NCBI GenBank assembly: GCA_031258895.1
Contig: JAIRMF010000080.1
Span: forward strand, 1 to 12,742
Direction of reading: 5' to 3'
Origin: Dysgonamonadaceae bacterium
GTDB taxonomy: Bacteria > Bacteroidota > Bacteroidia > Bacteroidales > Azobacteroidaceae
Length of the DNA: 12,742 nt
A program made the position numbers and the translations under genes. The notes under the pieces are model-generated. The model was not told the origin of the DNA and did no database searches. It saw only the letters and a list, made by a program, of their open reading frames with translations. Within the stretch, counting starts at the first letter, position 1, and each line of letters starts with the position of its first letter. Positions 6,911-12,742 of this stretch are shown one piece after another.

Positions 6911-8431
6911 TCAGAGTTTTACTTTCCTTGTTTTGCCCTTTTTCGATTCGTTGTGGAAACGGTCGACGGAGGTTACTACGTATTTATACTTGTTCCGGCC
7001 GTTCAGGTACGGTAATTTGTAATACGGCTCCCGCGAAATAGCTACTATATTGGCGGGATTGGTAAGATCGGCTTTTTGCTTCTTGTCGAAACGGTAAATA
7101 ACGTAATACTGTGCATTTTCAGGATTGGTAATATCTCCGTTGCGTTGCCAATGAAGGATATATCCGTCCGGAGTCCATTCTGCACGAAGTGACTTAACAT
7201 CTTTCGGACGTTTGTTATGCATCTGTGTATAAGCGGGAATAAGGGCAGGATAACGCTGATAATTGCGTTTGAGGCTGTCGGCAATACCTGCCGTGTTGCT
7301 GACAATGTCATAGCCAGGCCACCAGCAATGCCCACCGACGGAAGGCAATTTGCGCTCAAGCATTATTTTACGTGGGAGCTGATTTTTGGAAAGATCAGCT
7401 GGATCTGGTTTTTTTACCGTGCGGGCAATATCTTGCCCGATGTATACGTGTATGTTTTTAACATTTCGGCTCCACCAGTCTACGAGTATTTCGTAATCTG
7501 CCGGCTGATACCCGATTTCCCAGTAAACCTGGGGTATGATGTAGTCAATCCAGCCCTTTTCCGCCCATAGAAGGACGTCAGCGTAGAGATCGTCATAGTT
7601 CTGGAGTCCGTTTGTTGCGCTACCCGTACCCGAACCGCCTGCAGTATTACGTTTGTTTCTGTATATGCCGAAAGGGCTTATTCCGAAACGAACCCACGGT
7701 TTAGCAGCGATGATTGTGTTGCGCACCTGCCTGATAAGAAGGGTTACATTATTGCGTCGCCAGTCTGCACGCCGGTTTGCGGAAAATCCCTGTCGGTGAG
7801 CATAGACCCCAAAACTGAAATCATCGTCGAACCGTTCGCCGGCAAGCGGATAAGGATAAAAATAGTCATCAAAATGAATGGCGTCAATATCGTAACGTGT
7901 AACTATATCGTTTACAACTTCGCATATCAGTTTGCGATTTTGAGGAAGACCCGGATCAAAAAAGATCTGGTTGCCGTATTTAATAAACCTGTCAGGTTCA
8001 CGAAAGTATATATGGTCTCTGCACAGTACATCGTTTTGGGAGGCAGTTACACGATAAGGATTTAGCCATGCATGGAATTCCATGTTACGTCGGTGAGCTT
8101 CTTCAATCAAAAAAACCATCGGATCGAAACCATCACGAGGGTTCTGTCCTTGTATCCCTGTAAGATAACGACTCCATGGCTCAATATTAGACTTATAGAA
8201 CGCGTCAGCCGAAGGGCGCACCTGAAATATAAGGGTATTTATGTTGTTATCGGCAAGATCGTTGAGTAGAGAACTAAAGTATTGTTTCATTTCAAGGGTC
8301 GTCATACCTTGATAACGGCTCTGGTTAATGACATGAACCCATGCCCCGCGAAATTCGCGTTTAGGAGGCGGCAGTGAAACTGCCGTTATTGAAAACACAA
8401 GGAACGCCAGTACTGAAAGATAGTGTTTCAT
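6911..8431 (-). CDS. Secreted GHL10/DUF187 family glycoside hydrolase-like protein
   Basis: A 506-aa exported protein. Residues 1-19 look like a signal peptide: a short basic start, a hydrophobic run and a small-residue end. REFRGAWVHV (25-34) opens the GHL10 (DUF187) TIM-barrel domain, about 25-400. Characteristic segments include NTLIFQVRPSADAFY (65-79), EFHAWLNPYR (118-127), AIHFDDYFYPY (184-194), RFGISPFGIYRN (248-259) and DYIIPQVYW (296-304). The acidic IHFDDY strand is a likely active-site element by analogy with the family. Residues about 410-506 resemble a fibronectin type III-like beta domain, as often found in Bacteroidota members. Related E. coli DigH (YddW) cleaves peptide-free peptidoglycan glycan strands, so a cell-envelope role is plausible, but the substrate is an inference. 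It lies 235 bp downstream of rplS on the same strand; no strong promoter of its own was found. Confidence 0.9.
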   Translation of the reverse strand: MKHYLSVLAFLVFSITAVSLPPPKREFRGAWVHVINQSRYQGMTTLEMKQYFSSLLNDLADNNINTLIFQVRPSADAFYKSNIEPWSRYLTGIQGQNPRDGFDPMVFLIEEAHRRNMEFHAWLNPYRVTASQNDVLCRDHIYFREPDRFIKYGNQIFFDPGLPQNRKLICEVVNDIVTRYDIDAIHFDDYFYPYPLAGERFDDDFSFGVYAHRQGFSANRRADWRRNNVTLLIRQVRNTIIAAKPWVRFGISPFGIYRNKRNTAGGSGTGSATNGLQNYDDLYADVLLWAEKGWIDYIIPQVYWEIGYQPADYEILVDWWSRNVKNIHVYIGQDIARTVKKPDPADLSKNQLPRKIMLERKLPSVGGHCWWPGYDIVSNTAGIADSLKRNYQRYPALIPAYTQMHNKRPKDVKSLRAEWTPDGYILHWQRNGDITNPENAQYYVIYRFDKKQKADLTNPANIVAISREPYYKLPYLNGRNKYKYVVTSVDRFHNESKKGKTRKVKL

Positions 8432-8666
8432 TCTTTATACCTGTTTGTGGAGGAGATGATTGTTTTTGTATGAGCAAAACAACCGACAAACTAAACACCG
8501 ATCCCTCTATACCTGCCCGCACAACGTAACCCGACGATGATGCAAGAGCTACTTTGAAAATTTCCCTTGTTTACGGAGAAGCAGTTTAGATTAAATTTAG
8601 GACAGGGTCGACTAAAGAATTAAGTGACAGGAGATCGGTGTTTTTTGAACTGCAATAACTATGGAA
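8432..8666. other. Intergenic region between rplS and the GHL10 gene, with a spaced inverted repeat
   Basis: No gene is recognisable in these 235 bp. The clearest structure is an 11-bp perfect inverted repeat, AAACACCGATC at 8493-8503 and GATCGGTGTTT at 8633-8643, separated by 129 bp. On the minus strand TTAGTTTG (8493 down to 8486) is one mismatch from the TAnnTTTG -7 element and lies about 54 bp before the hydrolase start, but no -33 element is correctly spaced. No good terminator hairpin follows rplS. Confidence 0.6.
8493..8643. repeat. 11-bp inverted repeat pair with 129-bp spacer
   Basis: The arms are AAACACCGATC (8493-8503) and its exact reverse complement GATCGGTGTTT (8633-8643). The arms do not extend well beyond 11 bp. 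They could mark an invertible segment, a long-looped RNA structure or a two-site operator, or be chance; no recombinase gene is in the window. Confidence 0.6.
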
Positions 8667-9020
8667 TCAAACTCTTTTCTCTTTGATTCTTGCTTTCTTA
8701 CCGGTAAGGCTTCGCAGGTAATAAAGTTTGGCGCGCCGGACTTTTCCCACCTTATTCAGGGTGATGCTGTCGATGAATGGAGAGTTCATCGGGAAAATAC
8801 GTTCCACGCCGATGTTTTCCGACATTTTACGGACAGTAAAACGTTTTTGGTCGCAATGACCTGCAATTTTAATAACTACTCCGCGGTATTGCTGGACACG
8901 TTCTTTGTTTCCTTCTTTGATTCGATAGGCTACAGTAATTGTGTCTCCACTCTTAAATTTCGGAAATTCCTGTTCTTTGGGATTGATAAATGCTTGTTCT
9001 GCTACTTTAATTAAATTCAT
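8667..9020 (-). CDS. rplS: 50S ribosomal protein L19
   Basis: L19 sits at the interface of the 30S and 50S subunits. The 117-aa protein has the family's conserved segments throughout: FKSGDTITVAYRIKEGNKER (22-41), QQYRGVVIKIAG (43-54), KRFTVRKMS (59-67), VERIFPMNSP (72-81) and KVGKVRRAKLYYLR (90-103). The C-terminus GKKARIKEKR is the usual one. The length is normal and the ATG gives the expected MNLIKVAEQAF start. Here it is not followed by other ribosomal or trmD/rimM genes but by the GHL10 gene after 235 bp, and it diverges from the DUF4836-like gene. Confidence 0.97.
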   Translation of the reverse strand: MNLIKVAEQAFINPKEQEFPKFKSGDTITVAYRIKEGNKERVQQYRGVVIKIAGHCDQKRFTVRKMSENIGVERIFPMNSPFIDSITLNKVGKVRRAKLYYLRSLTGKKARIKEKRV

Positions 9021-9108
9021 GATTTACGGCTTTTTAATAGTTTGTAAATAACCAAACGCAACATTCACGGGTTTCTTTTTCCACATCAGCGGTTACGTAA
9101 AGCGGGTG

Positions 9109-9116
9109 CAAAGGTA
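9109..9116 (-). promoter_or_regulatory. TACCTTTG -7 element for rplS
   Basis: On the minus strand TACCTTTG matches TAnnTTTG exactly. The -33 position offers only TTTCG (9140 down to 9136). The box ends 88 bp before the rplS ATG, leaving a leader of roughly 80 nt. Such a leader is long enough to carry regulation, but I see no definable structure in it. Confidence 0.6.
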
Positions 9117-9171
9117 AACATTTTTTTTAAATAATCGAAACTAAGGCATTTTCTTATTTGAAAATTTAATG

Positions 9172-9179
9172 TACCTTTG
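9172..9179 (+). promoter_or_regulatory. TACCTTTG -7 element for the DUF4836-like gene cluster
   Basis: An exact TAnnTTTG match ending 33 bp before the start at 9213, in an AT-rich stretch. The octamer is divergent from the rplS element, with 55 bp between the two boxes. The -33 element is weak. Confidence 0.58.
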
Positions 9180-9212
9180 TGACATAATAATTTTATCTGA
9201 CAACTAAGAGTT

Positions 9213-10790
9213 ATGACTTCACTTCGTAAAACTTTGAAAATTAGGGTATTTTTTGCCTTCTTGGGAATCATTCTAATGAGTTCCTGTAAAAAAGATATAA
9301 ACGGCGGCTCATCTGCTGCCCTTGAAATCATTCCTGCCGATGCGGCCTTCATTATTTCGGTCGATTATGAAACCCTCGTCAAAAAAGGGAAACTCAATAA
9401 TCTTGATAATTATGCTTTTATGCAAAAATTGACGGAAAGGATTGTTGATGGGGCTTTGGAAAGTACACGGGAACTTATCCTCAATTTTGTTAAAGACCAA
9501 TCTTCTTTGGGATTGAATCCTCATACGTGTTATATCTTCGGTTTGCCTTCGAGACAGGACGGCGACAAATCTCTCAACGTATTTGCTGTTTTCAATATTA
9601 CTAAACAATCTGTCCTTGAAGAAAATGTCAGAAAGATTGACAAAAGCATTAAAATCGAAGACAGTGGCGTTTTCAAAAAAGCAAAAAGAGGAGAGGGATC
9701 GGATTTGCCTTTTGCATGGAACAAGGAAGTCGCAATTATTTCTTTTAAGGAGATATTTTACGATGATTTTGATTCCTTGTTTGAAAAGAAAACTTCTATA
9801 ACAAACGATGAAAGTTTTTCCGAATTTCTCGGCAAACGTGGCGATTTTAAGATTTGGTTTAAGTATTGCAATTTGTTCGATTTATCTGAAAAATTTGATG
9901 TAACGCCTGCTGAGCGTCAGTTTTTAACAGATATTTTCGGCAAGATTAACAATCTGATCTCTATAAATTTTGAGAACGGCAATATTCGTTTTGACTGCAA
10001 AGCTTTCCCCAAATCGGAAGTTAACCGTGTCAATGAGAAATATCCTGTTTGGAAAGATGATTTCAATGATGAATTGCTTGGCGATTTTCCTGAAGAAACT
10101 TTCATGCTTTTCAAATTTGCGGTCAATGTGAAGGATTGCATTAGACTTCTCAACGAATTAAAAATGTTTGATTCCCGGAATCATAGTCCTTTTGATGATC
10201 CTGAAGTACAGAGGATAGCTAATGCTCTTGCGGGTGATTTTGTAATAGATGTTGAAGGATTTGCCGACGGATTTATGCCTGTACCGCTCGTCAGTTTTGG
10301 TTTTACGGTAACAGACAGGCAGGGGTTTGAGAATATCCTGTCGTTAATTCCTTCTAAAAATCTCAGCAAATCGGGGGACGTCTACATGGTGACCGTTCCC
10401 GGTATACCGATCATTTCCATTTTCATTGCAGAAAAAGACAACCGTGTGATAGTGTCCAACAATCAAAAACACATTGAAGCATTTTCCGGTAGAGGCTTGG
10501 ACAAATCATTAAAAAGCAGTGAATTACTTGCCAAACACAAAAACAGTGTGAATTTCTCATATATCAATCTGAATTTTAACACATACCCGTTATCTATCAG
10601 AGGATTACTTAATAACATTAGTAAAAATTCCGAAAACATAACCACTATTCTCAACCGTCTACATTCGTATACCTCATGGCAGGAGGACAAATACACTTTT
10701 GGGGGTTCGCTGAAATTTACCGACGTTTCCACAAATTCACTGCAAATATTGCTTGAAATCATTGACGATATTTCTACAATGGTTGATTAG
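9213..10790 (+). CDS. DUF4836-like predicted lipoprotein
   Basis: A 525-aa protein with a lipoprotein signal: basic residues at 5-11, a hydrophobic core at 12-22 and the lipobox-like LMSSC with the acylated Cys25, followed by KKD. The mature chain opens with ALEIIPADAAFIISVDYETL (36-55), the 'IP.DA' opening typical of the DUF4836 family of Bacteroidota lipoproteins. Later stretches such as DFVIDVEGFADG and NRVIVSNNQKHIEAF fit the same family type, and I see no enzymatic motif. The family has no established function. It is first in a cluster with an ABC ATPase 22 bp downstream, suggesting an envelope role linked to that transporter. Codon use favours T and A at third positions, unlike pyrG and der. 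The DUF4836 assignment rests on recognition of the N-terminal pattern and layout, not on a search. Confidence 0.72.
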   Translation: MTSLRKTLKIRVFFAFLGIILMSSCKKDINGGSSAALEIIPADAAFIISVDYETLVKKGKLNNLDNYAFMQKLTERIVDGALESTRELILNFVKDQSSLGLNPHTCYIFGLPSRQDGDKSLNVFAVFNITKQSVLEENVRKIDKSIKIEDSGVFKKAKRGEGSDLPFAWNKEVAIISFKEIFYDDFDSLFEKKTSITNDESFSEFLGKRGDFKIWFKYCNLFDLSEKFDVTPAERQFLTDIFGKINNLISINFENGNIRFDCKAFPKSEVNRVNEKYPVWKDDFNDELLGDFPEETFMLFKFAVNVKDCIRLLNELKMFDSRNHSPFDDPEVQRIANALAGDFVIDVEGFADGFMPVPLVSFGFTVTDRQGFENILSLIPSKNLSKSGDVYMVTVPGIPIISIFIAEKDNRVIVSNNQKHIEAFSGRGLDKSLKSSELLAKHKNSVNFSYINLNFNTYPLSIRGLLNNISKNSENITTILNRLHSYTSWQEDKYTFGGSLKFTDVSTNSLQILLEIIDDISTMVD

Positions 10791-10812
10791 GTTTGTTTAG
10801 TCACGACGTATA

Positions 10813-11457
10813 ATGAAAGAGATACTAATTTCAAATCTACAGCCGTCATTTATTTTAGATTCGGATAAGCCGATGTCGGAGGTATGGTTTAACAAAGTAA
10901 GTTTTCAGAAAGGCAAAAATTATTTACTTTCGGCATCATCGGGCGAAGGGAAGACGTCACTTTTTGCTTATTTATTCGGTGAAAGGAAGGATTTTAGGGG
11001 GAACATTTTCTTTGACCTGCAAAATATCTCCACTTTTGGCGACCACGAGTGGAACAGGGTACGGCGTTGTGCTTTAAGCTATGTTTTCCAGGATTTGCGT
11101 CTTTTCGAAGGGCTGACGGTTATGGAAAATATCAACCTCAAAAACTGTTTGACACGACACAAAAAGAAAGATGATATTTACTTTTTGCTTGAGCAGTCGG
11201 GTATTGCAAACAAGGCCAACGAGCATGTTAAGCGTCTCTCGTTGGGACAAAAACAGCGTATTGCGATAATTCGCGCTTTGTGTCAGCCTTTCGACTTTCT
11301 GTTGCTTGATGAGCCTTTTAGTCATCTTGATCGCGAGAATATTGCAATAATGACCGGTATTATTCGGAAAGAATTATCTGCACGTGGGGCGGGGCTTGTC
11401 TTGTGCTCGCTTGGCGAAGAATACGGATTTGAATATCAACAAAGATTCAGGCTGTAA
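10813..11457 (+). CDS. ABC transporter ATP-binding protein with diverged motifs
   Basis: A 214-aa cytoplasmic ATPase subunit of the LolD/FtsE/MacB size class. Visible motifs: Walker A ASSGEGKT (41-48), with the first glycine of GxxGxGKT replaced by alanine; Q-loop Gln93 in YVFQDLRLF; signature LSLGQKQR (142-149) in place of LSGGQ; Walker B FLLLDEP (162-168) with catalytic Glu167; and D-loop SHLD (170-173). The switch histidine expected just after the next strand is absent, the segment reading LVLCSLGEE (195-203). The permease gene follows after 4 bp, so they almost certainly form one complex and one transcript. Lost H-loop and altered Walker A suggest slow or non-canonical ATP turnover, as in mechanotransmission-type systems, but that is inference. 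The substrate is unknown. Confidence 0.92.
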   Translation: MKEILISNLQPSFILDSDKPMSEVWFNKVSFQKGKNYLLSASSGEGKTSLFAYLFGERKDFRGNIFFDLQNISTFGDHEWNRVRRCALSYVFQDLRLFEGLTVMENINLKNCLTRHKKKDDIYFLLEQSGIANKANEHVKRLSLGQKQRIAIIRALCQPFDFLLLDEPFSHLDRENIAIMTGIIRKELSARGAGLVLCSLGEEYGFEYQQRFRL

Positions 11458-11461
11458 AATT

Positions 11462-12688
11462 ATGCGTAAATCGTTTATATATCTCAAATTGCTTCGACAA
11501 AACATAAGTATGATACAGTTAGCTGCGTATGCTCTTGCGTCGCTTACCGGTATTACTGTTTTGTTTGCCGGATTTTGTTTTTCGAGGGATATTCGTCCAC
11601 TGTTCGGTTCCAGGCATGAAGGGTTGTTTCGCAAGGAGCTGTTCATAGTGAACAAGCCTGTTAAGACGGGCATTTTGGGAAAGAGCAACACGACCTTTAC
11701 CGGCGATGAAATAAGCGAGATTAAACGGCAACCGTTTGTTCGTTCTGCGGCCGGATTTTTGCAATCGCATTTTGAAGTTTATGCATGGGTTAATTTTGGC
11801 GGCAATCAAACGGATTTTGGTACCGAGATGTTTTTTGAATCCGTACCTGATGCATATATTGACTGTCGCAGCGAGTCATGGCATTGGAGCGCTGATAGCA
11901 TGTTGATTCCCCTGATTATTCCGCGTGACTATTTGAATCTTTACAATTTTGGTTTTGCCGGAACGCAGGGCTTGCCGCAGGTTTCCGAAAGGTTGATACG
12001 GGAACTCACTTTCAACGTCAGGCTTACGGGTAATGGTTTGCGGGAGATTTTTGTTGGGCGGATTGTTGATTTTTCCGACGACATAAACACTATTCTTGTG
12101 CCGGAATCTTTTTTGAGATGGGCTAACGGCCGGTTTGGCGGGGGCGATGAGGGGAAAGTAACACGACTGATTATTGAAATCGGGAACCCTGCCGACACGA
12201 AGATCACGGAATTTTTTTCATCAAAGCCGGACTATATAATCGGACGGAATAAGGGTGAATCGGGGAGGCTCTCGTTTTTCCTCAATCTATTGATTACGGC
12301 GATTATCGTGGTTGGCGTTTTGATTTTGTTGCCGTCGATATGTCTGATGCTGTTGAGCATTAATTTACTGGTTTACAAGAACGAAAAGACGCTTTACAAT
12401 TTGCTTTTGCTGGGATACGGTCGGGTTTCGCTGCTGTTGCCTTACTGCATAATGGTTTTGGCGTTGAATTTTTCGGTTGGCGCGCTTGGTTTGTGGTTGG
12501 TACGGGTTATACGGGGCATTTATATTCCAAGATTAGAGATGCTTGGTATTGGTTCTTTTTCGGATTCGCTTTTGTTTACTTCGTTTTTTGCCGTACTTTG
12601 TATGATTGCTATTTCTTTGTTCGACATTTTTTGGATTAAGAGAAAGGTATGGAAGGTGCTTGATTTATCGCGAGTATCCGGCAAATAA
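11462..12688 (+). CDS. FtsX/MacB/LolE-type ABC transporter permease
   Basis: A 408-aa membrane protein with four-helix FtsX-like topology: TM1 at about 20-40, a large extracytoplasmic domain at about 41-270, then TM2 (272-303), TM3 (322-350) and TM4 (368-392). The cytoplasmic loop after TM2, reading KNEKTLYNLLLLGYGRVSLL (306-325), corresponds to the coupling segment that contacts the ATPase in this superfamily. I chose the ATG at 11462, 4 bp after the ATPase stop. An upstream in-frame ATG at 11384 would overlap the ATPase gene by 74 bp and add a non-hydrophobic extension. Whether it exports, extracts a lipoprotein or transmits a signal cannot be told; the extracytoplasmic domain is not one I recognise. 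An MBL-fold gene follows after 6 bp. The plus strand here is markedly rich in G and T. Confidence 0.85.
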   Translation: MRKSFIYLKLLRQNISMIQLAAYALASLTGITVLFAGFCFSRDIRPLFGSRHEGLFRKELFIVNKPVKTGILGKSNTTFTGDEISEIKRQPFVRSAAGFLQSHFEVYAWVNFGGNQTDFGTEMFFESVPDAYIDCRSESWHWSADSMLIPLIIPRDYLNLYNFGFAGTQGLPQVSERLIRELTFNVRLTGNGLREIFVGRIVDFSDDINTILVPESFLRWANGRFGGGDEGKVTRLIIEIGNPADTKITEFFSSKPDYIIGRNKGESGRLSFFLNLLITAIIVVGVLILLPSICLMLLSINLLVYKNEKTLYNLLLLGYGRVSLLLPYCIMVLALNFSVGALGLWLVRVIRGIYIPRLEMLGIGSFSDSLLFTSFFAVLCMIAISLFDIFWIKRKVWKVLDLSRVSGK

Positions 12689-12694
12689 ATCTTC

Positions 12695-12742
12695 ATGATG
12701 GATAACAATTCAATGACTGTTCATTTTCTTGGCACCGGCACG
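12695..12742 (+). CDS. MBL-fold metallohydrolase, N-terminus only (runs off window)
   Basis: Sixteen codons read MMDNNSMTVHFLGTGT and continue past the right edge. TVHFLGTGT matches the first beta strand and GTGT(S) turn that opens PhnP-like metallo-beta-lactamase-fold hydrolases. The metal-binding HxHxDH motif would lie downstream and is not visible. Start candidates are the ATGs at 12695, 12698 or 12713. The gene starts 6 bp after the permease stop, so it is probably the next gene of the same transcript. The substrate is unknown. Confidence 0.6.
   Translation, partial: MMDNNSMTVHFLGTGT

Noticed and set aside
8504..8632. Rho-independent terminator after rplS
   Set aside because: No GC-rich stem followed by a T run was found on the minus strand; the 11-bp inverted repeat arms are too far apart to act as a normal terminator hairpin.
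9077..9085. TTTTCCACA as a DnaA box supporting a replication origin
   Set aside because: One mismatch to TTATCCACA and no cluster of further boxes nearby; a single near match is expected by chance.
11384..11461. Upstream ATG for the permease gene
   Set aside because: It would overlap the ATPase gene by 74 bp and add 26 residues without membrane character; the ATG 4 bp after the ATPase stop is the natural start.

Overview
The window reads as a chromosomal segment of a member of the Bacteroidota, most likely order Bacteroidales. The basis is threefold: the HisRS, L19 and CTP synthase sequences are of the Bacteroidota type; several gene starts are preceded by the TAnnTTTG -7 element typical of this phylum, mostly in the form TACCTTTG; and there is a DUF4836-like lipoprotein, a family essentially confined to Bacteroidota. 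Genus cannot be fixed from the sequence alone.

Layout. Bases 1-342 hold two adjacent, unrelated arrays of imperfect 21-bp repeats with no confident gene. A minus-strand intrinsic terminator (350-374) follows, then hisS on the minus strand (443-1825). A 157-bp divergent promoter region separates hisS from a plus-strand block: pyrG, a short single-domain ChrA-type transporter, der (engA) and a pepP-like M24 aminopeptidase (1983-6901). This block meets a minus-strand pair with only 9 bp between stop codons: a secreted GHL10/DUF187 glycoside hydrolase-like protein (6911-8431) and, upstream of it, rplS (8667-9020). A second divergent promoter region (9021-9212) leads to a plus-strand cluster: a DUF4836-like lipoprotein, an ABC ATPase, an FtsX-type permease and the first 16 codons of an MBL-fold hydrolase that runs off the right edge.

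Function. Most genes are housekeeping: histidyl-tRNA charging, CTP synthesis, 50S assembly, ribosomal protein L19 and peptide turnover. The parts that are not textbook are the 21-bp repeat arrays, the lone short ChrA directly behind pyrG, an 11-bp inverted repeat around about 130 bp upstream of the hydrolase gene, and the lipoprotein-ABC-permease cluster, whose ATPase has diverged catalytic motifs. I found no CRISPR array, tRNA or rRNA gene, insertion sequence, prophage or defence cassette. No clearly novel multi-gene system can be asserted; the lipoprotein-ABC-permease-MBL cluster is the nearest candidate for an uncharacterised one.

Base composition also shifts. By hand counts on sample lines, the plus strand is C-rich over G in pyrG-der and G-rich over C in the ABC/permease genes, with the change lying somewhere between 6 and 9 kb.
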